Source: Bin87 sp963665395 (lineage in GTDB: Bacteria > Chloroflexota > Dehalococcoidia > Lucifugimonadales > UBA3495). Taken from it: a stretch of 64,000 nucleotides of DNA. Location of the stretch: positions 930,001-994,000 of the forward strand of contig OY762251.1 of assembly GCA_963665395.2 (NCBI GenBank), read 5' to 3'. The notes under the pieces were generated by a model. The model had not been told where the DNA came from, did no database searches, and worked only from the letters and a program-made list of their open reading frames with translations. Both the position numbers and the translations under genes were made by a program. This document shows positions 8,662 through 16,912 of the stretch, one piece after another; position 1 is the first letter of the stretch, and the number at the start of each line of letters is the position of its first letter.

Positions 8662-8726
8662 CTTGATGCCTATGGGGCGAATAATTATTCGCCCCTACGC
8701 GGTTCCGGTTGCGGCGCAAACCGGAA

Positions 8727-9095
8727 CTAGTCTTCGTTCTGCTGCGTCTGGCTGCCCTTGACCGTGATGGTGATGTGGGACATCGCCGTCTCGCGGGAAC
8801 CGTGCCAGTGGTCTTCGCCAGCGGGAATGATGGCGACGTCGCCTTCCGTAACCGTCACTTCCTCATCGCGGGTGGCGACGATGCCGGTGCCCTCGGTGAC
8901 GATGAGAATCTGGTCGCCGCTGTGGGTGTGGAACTTGTTGCGGACGCCGGCGCCGAAGTGAACGATGCCGAAGTTGAAGTTGTTGCTGTCGTCGGGATCC
9001 AGGATGGCCTGCCGGCCCACGGGCCCGGTGAACAGGGGCGCGGTTCCTTCGGTCCTCTCCACTGCCGACATTTTCACGACTTTCATGGGTATCAC
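8727..9095 (-). CDS. Small single-domain cupin protein
   Basis: 122 residues forming one cupin barrel. Motif 1 is FGAGVRNKFHTHSGDQILIVTEG and motif 2 is GDVAIIPAGEDHWHG, giving His and Glu-type metal ligands. The start is uncertain: GTG at 9095 lies very close to a GGAGG site and ATG at 9086 lies 12 nt from it. Such proteins are often small metal-dependent enzymes or sensors, but nothing here identifies the substrate. It stands alone on its strand just past the insertion sequence. Confidence 0.8.
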   Translation of the reverse strand: MIPMKVVKMSAVERTEGTAPLFTGPVGRQAILDPDDSNNFNFGIVHFGAGVRNKFHTHSGDQILIVTEGTGIVATRDEEVTVTEGDVAIIPAGEDHWHGSRETAMSHITITVKGSQTQQNED

Positions 9096-9313
9096 TTACC
9101 TCCGGGATTGTTTGCGCGTAGGAATGCCACCGCAATCATACCCCCTGCCGCTTATGTCGTCTAGCCGGGTTGCGTGACCGGGATTACGAGATGGTCGGCG
9201 CATCCCGCAGCCGCATCCTTCGTTGACACTACCACCGCCGGACCGTACACTGCGGAACCAGCCAGCCCCTTTGCGCCCGGCCCATCGGCGCTCCACCGGA
9301 GGAGGTAACCGCA

Positions 9314-9556
9314 ATGAGTTTTGACCTGTACGAAAAGGGTATGAAAGTGGAAGCCATCGCCGATTTTGAGGTTCGTGAGGTCATGGCATCCCCCGTCGGC
9401 TCGTCCGTCCGCAGCATTGCCACCGGCGACGTGGGCGAAGTCCGTGAAAAGCGCACCATCGGCCCGGCCACCTGGCTGATTGTCTATTTTGACAGCGTGA
9501 AACGGCAGATCAACGTGGACGACACCAACATCGGCAACATCAAACCCGTTGAGTAG
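9314..9556 (+). CDS. Small hypothetical protein
   Basis: 80 residues, not recognised. The second half (ATGDVGEVREKR..WLIVYFD..INVDDTNIGNI) alternates hydrophobic and charged residues like a small beta barrel of the SH3 or NifT kind, but that is only an impression. A strong GGAGGAGG site lies 7 nt before the ATG, which supports expression. It precedes the HAD-family gene by 15 bp in the same direction, so the two are probably co-transcribed. Confidence 0.75.
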   Translation: MSFDLYEKGMKVEAIADFEVREVMASPVGSSVRSIATGDVGEVREKRTIGPATWLIVYFDSVKRQINVDDTNIGNIKPVE

Positions 9557-9571
9557 CAGAGTACACACCGG

Positions 9572-10312
9572 ATGACCACCAATCCCATCGCCCAGGTCAA
9601 CACCCTGGCCTTCGACCTATTCGGAACGGTGCTGGACCTGGGCGGCAGCCTGTCCGGGCCGGCGGGTCAATTTCTGGCGGAACACGGCTCGTCCGTATCC
9701 GCCGCCGCATTCTGGGACGACTGGCGCAACCGTCAGCGCCTGGAGCAGTATCAGGATAACCTGTATATGCTGGGCCACAGCGGTTATCGGGAGACCTGCC
9801 GGCGTTCGTTCGTCTATTGCCTTCGGTTGCACGGCGTTGAGTTCGACTACGCGGACGTGGATCGCTTTATGGCCGTGTACGAGGACTTGCGGCCTTTCGA
9901 CGACGCCCTTCAAGGTCTGCAACGGCTGGCCGAAAGCGGGGATTTCACCCTGGTGGTACTGTCCAACGGCGAACAAACCTACCTGGAGCGGATGGCCGGC
10001 AACAACGTCGGCATTCCCTTCGATCACGTCATTTCCGTGGCAAAGGCCGGCGTGTTCAAACCGCACCCGGCGGTGTACCGGACGGCGGCCCGCCTGTTGG
10101 GAAAGGCTTCCGGGGAAATCATGATGGTCTCCTCGCACTCCTTTGACGTGACCGGCGCCCGCGCTTCAGGGTTCCGAGCCGCTTACGTCAACCGTTACAA
10201 CCTGCCCAACGAGGAGTCTCCCTACCTGCCCGATTTTGAGGTTGACGACTTCCACCGGTTGGCGGACCGGCTGCTGTCGTCTCCGGACCAAAAGGTTCAG
10301 GACGCCAACTGA
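9572..10312 (+). CDS. HAD-family hydrolase, 2-haloacid dehalogenase type II-like
   Basis: 246 residues with the HAD motifs in order: DLFGTVLD (nucleophile Asp15), LSNG (motif II), the Lys in VFKPHP (motif III), and MVSSHSFDVTGARASG (motif IV). The cap region between motifs I and II is alpha-helical in character, as in L-2-haloacid dehalogenases. These enzymes hydrolyse the carbon-halogen bond of short 2-haloacids, though many relatives act on phosphate esters. The next gene begins 3 bp after the stop, suggesting an operon with the MFS exporter. Confidence 0.85.
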   Translation: MTTNPIAQVNTLAFDLFGTVLDLGGSLSGPAGQFLAEHGSSVSAAAFWDDWRNRQRLEQYQDNLYMLGHSGYRETCRRSFVYCLRLHGVEFDYADVDRFMAVYEDLRPFDDALQGLQRLAESGDFTLVVLSNGEQTYLERMAGNNVGIPFDHVISVAKAGVFKPHPAVYRTAARLLGKASGEIMMVSSHSFDVTGARASGFRAAYVNRYNLPNEESPYLPDFEVDDFHRLADRLLSSPDQKVQDAN

Positions 10313-10315
10313 CCC

Positions 10316-11551
10316 ATGGCCGCCGCAGCCACCGCCGGTCGGCTTCGCGCTTTTTCCGCTCTGCGACACCGGGACTTCCGTCTGTTCTTCCTGAACATCG
10401 GCGTTCAGTCCTTCGGGCAGGGCATTCAGTTTCTGGGCATCGGGTTCCTGGTCCTGGACCTCACCGGCGAAAAGACGGCGCTGGGACTGGCGGTCAGCAT
10501 CTTCGGCGTTTCCAACCTGTTCTTCACCTTCGCCGGCGGGGTCATCGCCGACCGGGTGGACCGCAAGCTGTTCCTGATCTGCTGCGTTTTCGGAAACGCG
10601 GTTATCACCATCGGTCTAGCCGTGTTGGCGTTGACCGGGTTGGCCCAGATGTGGCACGTGTACACCGTCGTGTTCATCCTGGGAGGATTGATGGCGGTGC
10701 AGATGCCGGCCCGGTTCGCGCTGGCCGCCGACCTGGTGCCCCGGGAAGAGATGATGAACGCCGTTGCCCTGCATACGTCAATCGGCCAGATTGGCAATAT
10801 GACGGGCCCCCTGGTCGGCGGCTGGGCCGTCCAATATATCGACACGTGGGCCGCGATAATGATCAACGGCGTGAGTTATCTGCTGGGCATCGTATTCCTG
10901 TTCATGATGTCCCGTCCGACGGTAACCACCCAACGCGGCTCGTCGCCCATTACCGATTTCATCGGCGGGTTCTCCCACGCCATCCGCACGCCCATGGCCG
11001 CCGTGCTGATCTTCTTGTCTGCCACCTTCGGCTTTTTCGGCATGGCCTATATGCAGGTGGTTCCCGCCTTCACCACCGAACACCTCCGCGTCGGCGAGCT
11101 CCAGACCGGCATCTTCATGGTGTTCCGGGGGGCCGGGGCCTTCATGGGGTCAATGGTTGTGGCCAGCTGGGGCCACACCAAGAACAAGGGGCTGCTGATG
11201 TACCTCCAGCTCATCATTTGCAGCCTCGCGCTCATCGCCATGGGCTGGTCCCAGTGGTTCTGGGCAGCGTGCGCCCTGGTGGCCCTGGTCGGCTCCACCA
11301 GCATCGGCGGCTTCTGGCCGGTATCCAGCTCGCTGATGCAGCTAACCACCGCTCCCGATATGCGCGGGCGAATGATGGCGATGATGCAGTTGGCGCCGGT
11401 TTTCCATTTCCTGGGCGCGTGGCCGCTCACCTGGCTCGCCCAGATCTACGGCTGGTCGGTAGCCATCACCAGCGGCGCGGCGGTGCTGCTGGTCATCTCG
11501 GTGGCCGGCTGGATGTACCGGCCCATGGTGCGTAGGATGAACGAGATTTGA
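10316..11551 (+). CDS. MFS transporter (EntS/MFS_3-like)
   Basis: 411 residues with about twelve membrane segments. The N-terminal RAFSALRHRDFRLFFLN and the loop GGVIADRVDRKLFL are typical of the MFS_3 group that includes enterobactin and macrolide exporters. It starts 3 bp after the HAD-like gene and is followed by a small inverted-repeat element. The substrate is unknown. Confidence 0.85.
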   Translation: MAAAATAGRLRAFSALRHRDFRLFFLNIGVQSFGQGIQFLGIGFLVLDLTGEKTALGLAVSIFGVSNLFFTFAGGVIADRVDRKLFLICCVFGNAVITIGLAVLALTGLAQMWHVYTVVFILGGLMAVQMPARFALAADLVPREEMMNAVALHTSIGQIGNMTGPLVGGWAVQYIDTWAAIMINGVSYLLGIVFLFMMSRPTVTTQRGSSPITDFIGGFSHAIRTPMAAVLIFLSATFGFFGMAYMQVVPAFTTEHLRVGELQTGIFMVFRGAGAFMGSMVVASWGHTKNKGLLMYLQLIICSLALIAMGWSQWFWAACALVALVGSTSIGGFWPVSSSLMQLTTAPDMRGRMMAMMQLAPVFHFLGAWPLTWLAQIYGWSVAITSGAAVLLVISVAGWMYRPMVRRMNEI

Positions 11552-11568
11552 TCTGCCGAGTGAGAAGT

Positions 11569-11701
11569 GGTAGCGTTCCGTTTTAGGTGGTTTGGTCTTT
11601 GTCATTGCGAGCGCAGCGTGGCAATCTCGTTGGCGCAGCAGCAGTTTTGGCCGCTCGAATGCATTGCCGTAAAACTGAACCACCTAAATTGCAACGCTAC
11701 C
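11569..11701. mobile_element. MITE, family C copy 1
   Basis: 133 bp with imperfect inverted ends: GGTAGCGTTCCGTTTTAGG at the left and the complement-type AACCACCTAAATTGCAACG at the right. The 9-bp sequence GTGAGAAGT is directly repeated at 11560-11568 and 11702-11710, a clean target duplication. The core is the dispersed repeat CATTGCGAGCGCAGCG. A second copy of the same length lies at 45416-45548. Confidence 0.9.
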
Positions 11702-11778
11702 GTGAGAAGTAGCCAGGTTGCCGAAGCCGCCGGCGTGTGCCATACTGCGGCGACGCCATTCATAGCTGGAGCGCTGAT

Positions 11779-12090
11779 ATGGAGACGATCACAACCGCCG
11801 ATTACATCATGCTCGGCTTTCTGGCCTTCATCGCATTGCAGCAGGTCGCCATAGTTGTTGCGCTGTGGCGGCAGTCGCGTGACATTGGCGAAATCAAGGG
11901 CTGGATTACCGCTCTGGAACGTCAAGTTAGCGATCTTACCGGGCGCGTCGCCAATCTGGAACAGACTGTTATGACCCTGGTCGGCGAAGTTGGCGAGATC
12001 AAGGGTCGGCTTGACCTGATGCTACGCCACCGCCACGAGCCGGAAACCGGGCGAGTAATCCTCACCCCCGAGGAAGTCTCCGCCGATTAG
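11779..12090 (+). CDS. Small membrane-anchored coiled-coil protein
   Basis: 103 residues: one N-terminal membrane helix (YIMLGFLAFIALQQVAIVVAL), then a heptad-like stretch (IKGWITALERQVSDLTGRVANLEQTVMTLVGEVGEIKGRL) expected to form a coiled coil in the cytoplasm. GGAG 7 nt before the ATG at 11779 decides the start over a longer frame. No family is recognised. Proteins of this shape often oligomerise or scaffold, but no partner is evident. Confidence 0.7.
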   Translation: METITTADYIMLGFLAFIALQQVAIVVALWRQSRDIGEIKGWITALERQVSDLTGRVANLEQTVMTLVGEVGEIKGRLDLMLRHRHEPETGRVILTPEEVSAD

Positions 12091-12184
12091 ATTCACGCGC
12101 GCCGGCGCGTCTTGCCCGCCGGCAGCGATTATCGTATATTACCCGCCAACAGGCGCCCATCTCTATCAAATAAGGAGCACTGAA

Positions 12185-12634
12185 ATGGTCAAACCCAAGC
12201 AAGTCGGACACCTCGTCATCAACGTCTCCGACGTTGCGGCTTCCACCAAGTTCTACACTGAGATCCTCGGTTTCGAGATCGCCGTCTCGCGCCCCACCGC
12301 AACCTTCCTGACCTGCGGCGAGATCCACCACGACCTGGCCCTGTTCCAGGCGTCCGAGGACTCCCCGGCGGCGGGCAAGGGACACATCGGCCTCAACCAC
12401 TTCGCCGTGCAGGTGGAGGACTTCGATTCCCTGCGGGACCTCTATCACACCCTGCTGGAACACGACGTCAAGGTGGACCGCACCACCGACCACGGCATGA
12501 CCGGCAGCGTCTATTTCGAGGACCCCGACGGCAACGGCATCGAGTTCTATTACGACAAGTTCGATACCGCTGAGGAAGGGCTTGCCGAAATGCGTCGCGA
12601 GGGGCGGGAGAACACCGTGCTGGTCATCGACTGA
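12185..12634 (+). CDS. VOC-family protein (glyoxalase/extradiol dioxygenase fold)
   Basis: 149 residues carrying two beta-alpha-beta-beta-beta units of the vicinal oxygen chelate fold. Metal-ligand positions are His in QVGHLVINVSD (near residue 9), His in GHIGLNHFAVQV, and Glu in FEDPDGNGIEFYYD. AAGGAGC lies 8 nt before the ATG. Family members include glyoxalase I, catechol 2,3-dioxygenases and antibiotic-resistance proteins. The DPDGNGIEFYYD ending is most like the CatE ring-cleavage group, but the substrate is unknown. Confidence 0.85.
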   Translation: MVKPKQVGHLVINVSDVAASTKFYTEILGFEIAVSRPTATFLTCGEIHHDLALFQASEDSPAAGKGHIGLNHFAVQVEDFDSLRDLYHTLLEHDVKVDRTTDHGMTGSVYFEDPDGNGIEFYYDKFDTAEEGLAEMRREGRENTVLVID

Positions 12635-12658
12635 CGACGATCACTTCGGTAGAGTTCT

Positions 12659-12686
12659 GTAGGGGCGAATAATCATTCGCCCCTAC
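12659..12686. repeat. 28-bp palindrome, solo copy
   Basis: GTAGGGGCGAATAATCAT continuing to CGCCCCTAC; one base differs from the consensus. It lies between convergent genes, where it could act as a bidirectional hairpin. No target duplication is visible. Confidence 0.9.
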
Positions 12687-12716
12687 GTCGTTTTGGCCAT
12701 CCATCGAATTCAGGCG

Positions 12717-13688
12717 TCAGCGCGCCCCGGCCAGGTTGTCACTATCGTCGTCCGGCAGGTTAAACTGTCCCAGGATGTCGGCCAGGGCGCCTTCGATGGT
12801 CGGGTCGAGTTCAACCGGTTCCTCGAAGGGCTGGAACTGGTAGTCGTTACGCACCCGGTCGATGTAACGCCGCGCCTCCTCATTGCGTTGCGCCACCCGG
12901 TCCAGGGATTCCAGGAGCCGGTTGGCTTCCTCTTCGTAGCGGGGCCGCAGATCGGAGAGGTCGATATCCAACGAGTACAACGCCCGTAGCCGGCGCATGA
13001 TGTCATAAAACGCCCGGTGGTCGGTGGTGATCCCCAACTGTCCGCCGCTCCGGCCGCTAAAGGGGAACATCGGCGCCATCGCGCCGACCCGCACCATCTC
13101 CACGTCGGGATGCCGGTAGTGAGCAATGCTCACCAACGCCATGCCCACCGTCGGCCCCTGGCGCTGCTGCGAACCGTAGCTGGAGAAGAGCATTCCGTGC
13201 TGCCTCAGTACCTCGGCCATTGATGCCTTGCTGTACACGCACGACACTCGCCGCTCCAGCTCCGGCGGCGCCGGGCCGTTGTAACCCTCAACCGCCACGA
13301 TCTGCGGGTTGCCCAAGGCCGCCGCCGCCTCAAAGAAGGCGTCGCCGTACAGGTCAATGCGATACCAGGGTTCCACACCCAGGAAAATCACTACGCCATC
13401 GCCAGCGTCCCAGAATCCGTTATCCCACTGCAACGGTCGGCTGGGCAGACCGTCATCAAAGGCAGCCCGGGGGCGGTACATATCATGGGTGCCCGCCACC
13501 TGGAAGGGGAAACACATCCGCGAGATTTCGTCGGTCATGCGGCCGATGCGCCGCGCCGACAGTTTATCGATGAGCCAGCGCGGCATTCCACTGGATATGT
13601 TGCCGCCGTCCGACCACTGCCGCCGCCAGCCGGCGATAAGCACCCTGGCCTGCGGAGTTTCGTCCAGCGTAATCAGCGGCTCGGCCAT
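12717..13688 (-). CDS. PAC2-family protein
   Basis: 323 residues of the PAC2 (proteasome assembly chaperone 2) superfamily: an alpha/beta core with FLGVEPWYRIDLYGDAFFEAAAALG and IVAVEGYNGPAPPELERR, followed by an acidic, helical C-terminal tail. Bacterial members are also found in genomes without proteasomes and their role is unsettled. A second paralogue is at 52444-53394. The gene is followed downstream by the 28-bp palindrome and preceded by the selenoprotein candidate, 21 bp away on the same strand. Confidence 0.75.
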   Translation of the reverse strand: MAEPLITLDETPQARVLIAGWRRQWSDGGNISSGMPRWLIDKLSARRIGRMTDEISRMCFPFQVAGTHDMYRPRAAFDDGLPSRPLQWDNGFWDAGDGVVIFLGVEPWYRIDLYGDAFFEAAAALGNPQIVAVEGYNGPAPPELERRVSCVYSKASMAEVLRQHGMLFSSYGSQQRQGPTVGMALVSIAHYRHPDVEMVRVGAMAPMFPFSGRSGGQLGITTDHRAFYDIMRRLRALYSLDIDLSDLRPRYEEEANRLLESLDRVAQRNEEARRYIDRVRNDYQFQPFEEPVELDPTIEGALADILGQFNLPDDDSDNLAGAR

Positions 13689-13709
13689 GATTCCCTCCTC
13701 ACGGCGTCC

Positions 13710-14489
13710 CTAAATCAACTGGGCTGGCGTGAAGATGCCTTCCATGTCGTCTTCCGTAGCCGGACTCTTCGCCGGCTGACCCAGTTGGTCGTCCATGAAC
13801 CAGTACACTTGCTTGAGGTGATGCGTGCTGTGGCTGAGGATGATGTTGAGCAACTCCAGAACGGTGACTTCACCGCCGTAGTGCGCCGGCACCACCCGGT
13901 CAAAACCCTCGGTATCACCACTTTCCAGGAAGGTCGCAATGCCTTCCACCACCTGGGCAGTGTAGGCGGCAATGTCGTCGGGCTTTTGCAGATGCTCCAG
14001 GCTTTCTTTGCACGCTCGCATATCCTCGCTGCTCATGGAGCCGCGAGTGCGGCTGGTGTAGGCCAGTTCCGGGAACGACACGATATGCACCAGCGTATCC
14101 CGCAGCTTCTCCGGCCGCCACTGCACTGGCTGGGCCAGCTGTTCCTCGCTCAGCTCGCAGGTGGCCCGGGCCGCGGCGCCCAGGATGCGGCGGTACTTCT
14201 CCGCCAACCACGCGGTGCGGCCCGACAGATCAATAGGAGCATCGGCCAATCCCAGCGCCGGGATGAGCTTCTTGGGATAGTACCCGATGATGACCTCGGT
14301 TCCATCAATGATGGTTACCGGCGCCGACAGGACGCCGCGCGCCTTGAGATCTTCCCGGGCCGCTTCGTCGGTCAGCAAGTCGTGGTGCTCATACTGAACA
14401 CCGTTGGACGCCAGAAACTCCTCCAGCGTCCGGCAGCTGAATCAACCAGGGTTGGTATAGACGTGTACTTCTCTCGCGGTGGTGGTCAT
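13710..14489 (-). CDS. Glutaredoxin-DinB fusion with in-frame UGA, predicted selenoprotein
   Basis: Read from the ATG at 14489 (AGGAG 7 nt upstream), the product is 259 residues if UGA codon 16 (14444-14442) is read through. Residues 8-19 are VHVYTNPG-U-FSC, so the UGA replaces the first Cys of the glutaredoxin CxxC motif. The fold continues with RTLEEFLASNGVQYEHHDL, the cis-proline loop LSAPVTI (Pro57) and a C-terminal helix. A DinB-like four-helix domain follows, with metal-ligand histidines near 135, 220 and 224 (LSHSTHH). A SECIS-like hairpin starts 10 nt after the UGA. The coding sense is kept unchanged on both sides of the UGA, which argues against a dead gene. The alternatives are a nonsense mutation or an internal start near 14378, which would lose the active site. 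Confidence 0.82.
14406..14431 (-). promoter_or_regulatory. Predicted bacterial SECIS hairpin
   Basis: On the transcribed strand GGACGCUGG (14431-14423) pairs with CUGGCGUCC (14414-14406) over 9 bp, including two G-U pairs, and closes an 8-nt loop AGGAGUUU. The stem begins 10 nt after the UGA, so the loop starts 19 nt after it. Known bacterial SECIS elements have the loop about 16-37 nt from the UGA and a G among the first loop bases. Both conditions are met. Confidence 0.7.
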
Positions 14490-14537
14490 TTTCGCTCTCC
14501 TGTTTCAAGGCAATCGCATTTGAGGTTGAACCTTGGC

Positions 14538-14617
14538 CGTCATTCCCGCGAAAGCGGGAATCCAGGGTGTTATTGCATCAGCGGGGCCTCTGGATTCCGG
14601 CTTTCGCCGGAATGACG
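14538..14617. repeat. Inverted dispersed repeat (GTCATTCCCGCGAAAGCGGG type)
   Basis: The left arm CGTCATTCCCGCGAAAGC runs into GGGAATCCAG; the right arm CTGGATTCCGGCTTTCGCC ends AATGACG. The spacer is about 25 bp. The same arm sequence occurs at 47655-47752 and inside the element at 53441-53603. It lies between the selenoprotein candidate and the GMC gene. Confidence 0.85.
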
Positions 14618-14640
14618 AATAAATACGATTGTCATGCTCC

Positions 14641-16179
14641 CTATTCGCCGGCGCGGAACCAGTCGGATTTGCGCTCGGCAATCATAATGGTCGTGCAGTT
14701 GGTGTTGGCCCGGATGCAGTCGGGCATCACCGAGGCGTCGGCCACGTGCAGGTTTTCCAGCCCGTGGACCCGGCAGTGCTGGTCAACCACGGCCATGGGG
14801 TCGTCCGCGTTGCCAATCTTGCAGGTGCCGGAGATGTGCTGCGAAGTGCTCACCGTGCGCTTCAGCCAGTCATTCAACGCCTCGTCGCTCTCCAGATCCG
14901 CCGGCAGCGGGTCCAGCAGTTCGTCGGCAACGTCCCGGTAGTGATCGCTGTCCAGCAGATTCACGCACAGGCGTACCGCTTCCCGCATCCGCGAAAGGTC
15001 GAACTCCTCCTGGAAATAATTGTAGTTCAGCGCCACCTGTTCGTGGGGATCCGTGCTGGCCAGTTGCAGACGGCCGGACCCAACCGCCAGCTCCAGGATG
15101 CAGGTGAAGCGGATGCCTTCCGCCTCCAGCGGGTCGCCGGCGATGGGCGACGAGAAGGAAGACTGCATGATCTGGATGTCGTTGCGCAGGTGGCTGCCCG
15201 ATGCCGTATAGCGCAGGCAGACCTGGGTGCGCGGGGCCGATGGATCCAGCGGGAAGTCGTCCTTCACCTTCACGGGAACGCGGATGTTGGGATGGTCGCG
15301 CAGGTTCTGGCCCACGCCGGGCAACTCGTGAACCACCGGAATGCCCATTTCCCGCAGGTGGTCGGCCGGGCCGACGCCGGACAACAGGAGCAACTGCGGC
15401 GACGCAATCGCGCCGGAGCTGAGGATGATGTCCTCTCCCTCCACGGTGAACACTTCACCGCCGCTCTCCACCTCGACGCCCACCGCCTGCTTCCCCTCAA
15501 ACAGGATCCGACGGCAGGTGACGTTGGGGCGGATGGTGAGGTTGAGCCGGTGGCGGGCCTCCCGCAGATAGGTTATGGAGGTGCTCATCCGGACGCCGTT
15601 GGGGTTGTTCATGGGAACCGGGCCCACGCCACCGGACTCCGGATGGTTCATATCCGGGTCGTGGGGATGGCCGGCGTCGCGGCAGGCGTTCCAGAAGGCC
15701 ACCTGGGCCGGCAGCCAGTCATCCTGCCGGTGGCGACGCACCGGTATGGGGCCGGTGTTGCCGTGGAAGTCGTCGGAGATGTCCATGTCCGTTTCCATCT
15801 TGCGGAAATAGGGCAGGCAATCGGTGAACTTCCATTCGTCGTTGCCCAGGGCGGCCCAGGCGTCGTAGTCTTCCGGCACTCCGCGCAGCAGCACCTGGCC
15901 GTTGATGGCCGACGAGCCGCCCACCACCTTGCCGCGCGGCACCGGCATGGGATTGGCCTGGCCGGGGTTTTGCGCCCAGAAGGTCCAGTTGTGGGGCGCG
16001 TTGACCGCCGAGGCCGTCTGGTCATACCCGTACTTCAGGTCATCCGGGTACAGATCAAAGTCGGGATAGTCCGGCCCGGCTTCCAACAACAGCACCGAGC
16101 GGTCGGGGTCTTCGGTAAGCCGCGCCGCCATCGTGCAGCCGGCCGAACCGGCGCCGATTATGATAACGTCGTACTTCAT
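14641..16179 (-). CDS. GMC-family FAD-dependent oxidoreductase
   Basis: 512 residues, the usual length for choline dehydrogenase and alcohol oxidase relatives. The FAD-binding motif DVIIIGAGSAGC is at the N-terminus, with LLEAG at the end of the second strand. GMC signature 1 is visible as GKVVGGSSAINGQVLLRG and signature 2 as SSGAIASPQLLLLSGVGP. The catalytic His/Asn region is GTCKIGNADDPMAVVD..RVHGLENLHVADAS near the C-terminus. Such enzymes oxidise alcohols or aldehydes. Choline is the default annotation, but the substrate cannot be fixed here. It stands alone. Confidence 0.92.
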   Translation of the reverse strand: MKYDVIIIGAGSAGCTMAARLTEDPDRSVLLLEAGPDYPDFDLYPDDLKYGYDQTASAVNAPHNWTFWAQNPGQANPMPVPRGKVVGGSSAINGQVLLRGVPEDYDAWAALGNDEWKFTDCLPYFRKMETDMDISDDFHGNTGPIPVRRHRQDDWLPAQVAFWNACRDAGHPHDPDMNHPESGGVGPVPMNNPNGVRMSTSITYLREARHRLNLTIRPNVTCRRILFEGKQAVGVEVESGGEVFTVEGEDIILSSGAIASPQLLLLSGVGPADHLREMGIPVVHELPGVGQNLRDHPNIRVPVKVKDDFPLDPSAPRTQVCLRYTASGSHLRNDIQIMQSSFSSPIAGDPLEAEGIRFTCILELAVGSGRLQLASTDPHEQVALNYNYFQEEFDLSRMREAVRLCVNLLDSDHYRDVADELLDPLPADLESDEALNDWLKRTVSTSQHISGTCKIGNADDPMAVVDQHCRVHGLENLHVADASVMPDCIRANTNCTTIMIAERKSDWFRAGE

Positions 16180-16299
16180 TCCGCTGCTCCTCCTGGTGGA
16201 CGCTCACGGGTTTTCGCTTTGAGGCGGATTATCGCCGCTGGCGGCGTCGCCGGCAAGGGGCAGAGCCGCGTTTTTTGCAACGCCGCGCTTTGACCATGG

Positions 16300-16485
16300 C
16301 TAAGGCAGGTCGTAATCAACCGGGCCATAGTTACCCTTTGCGCGAGCGGCGCGAAATAATTCCCGGTGGCGCTTCAACTCCGCTTCGTCATTGGCAACGA
16401 CGCGCCCTTCGCCTTTTTCGAAGGACTGCAACATTTCCCATTCTTCTTCGTCGTACAGGTCAGGATCCGGATTGGGCATCGTCAT
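16300..16485 (-). CDS. Small acidic antitoxin-like protein, copy 3
   Basis: 61 residues (MTMPNPDPDLYDEEEWEMLQ...). The ATG at 16485 follows GGAGGCGACT, which sets the start. The pattern EEEW.ML.SFEKGEGR matches the two neighbouring paralogues (SFERGEWR, SIKRGEWR) and resembles antitoxins that pair with DUF4258/BrnT-like toxins. Upstream only a toxin-like remnant (coding for VGDYLPLL) remains, so this copy has no partner. Confidence 0.65.
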   Translation of the reverse strand: MTMPNPDPDLYDEEEWEMLQSFEKGEGRVVANDEAELKRHRELFRAARAKGNYGPVDYDLP

Positions 16486-16565
16486 AGTCGCCTCCCAACA
16501 GTGGCAAGTAATCTCCGACTGCCGGGGGCAGCCCGCGCTGGCGTCGCCGACCATTATCGCCCGTT

Positions 16566-16898
16566 CTAATCAGTCTCGCCGTCGCCGGCAAGGGGCAGGG
16601 GCGATTTCCAGGCGCCGTTTTCTCTGGCGGCCGCTCGCTGCTGGACTTCGGCAAGCTGTTCCTCGCTCCAGGTGGCCATGGTGTTGCGGGCTATCTCGCG
16701 GGCGCGCTCGCGTTCCGCTTCCTGGTCGGGCGCCAGACGCCATTCGCCACGCTCAAAGGAGCGCAGCATATCCAGTTCTTCTTCATCTTCAACCCCGTCA
16801 TCGTCGTTGAAAGGCCAGGGTTCCTCGAAAGGCCACAGCTCGGCCAGTTCCGCATCGGAAAATGGCGGCTCCCGGTTTTCATTGCCCGCGCAGGTCAT
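16566..16898 (-). CDS. Antitoxin-like protein, copy 2
   Basis: 110 residues with a long acidic N-terminus (DDDGVEDEEELDMLRSFERGEWRLAPDQE) and a helical C-terminus (RARE.IARNTMATWSEEQLAEVQ). The last 60 or so residues are nearly identical to those of the copy at 17253-17561. It begins 15 bp after the end of a toxin-like frame on the same strand, with CGGAGG 7 nt before the ATG, matching the toxin-then-antitoxin order of BrnT/BrnA-type modules. The toxin here has a premature stop, so this looks like an orphaned antitoxin. Confidence 0.7.
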   Translation of the reverse strand: MTCAGNENREPPFSDAELAELWPFEEPWPFNDDDGVEDEEELDMLRSFERGEWRLAPDQEAERERAREIARNTMATWSEEQLAEVQQRAAARENGAWKSPLPLAGDGETD

Positions 16899-16912
16899 CG
16901 TCTTGCCTCCGA

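Larger units (their letters stand above)
7236..8698 (+). mobile_element. IS4-like insertion sequence bounded by the 28-bp palindrome
   Basis: The 1463-bp element has inverted ends of at least 40 bp. Each end is GTAGGGGCGAATAATTAT (continuing to CGCCCC) followed by ATAGGCATCAAGTTA. The outermost part is the same palindrome that occurs alone elsewhere in the window. Either the palindrome is the tip of the element, or the element begins at ATAGGCATC and sits in a duplicated palindromic target. One full transposase gene is inside, so the element may still be active. Confidence 0.85.

Noticed and set aside
14629..16293. 554-codon plus-strand frame opposite the GMC gene
   Set aside because: It is a GC-driven shadow; the minus strand has complete FAD and GMC motifs.
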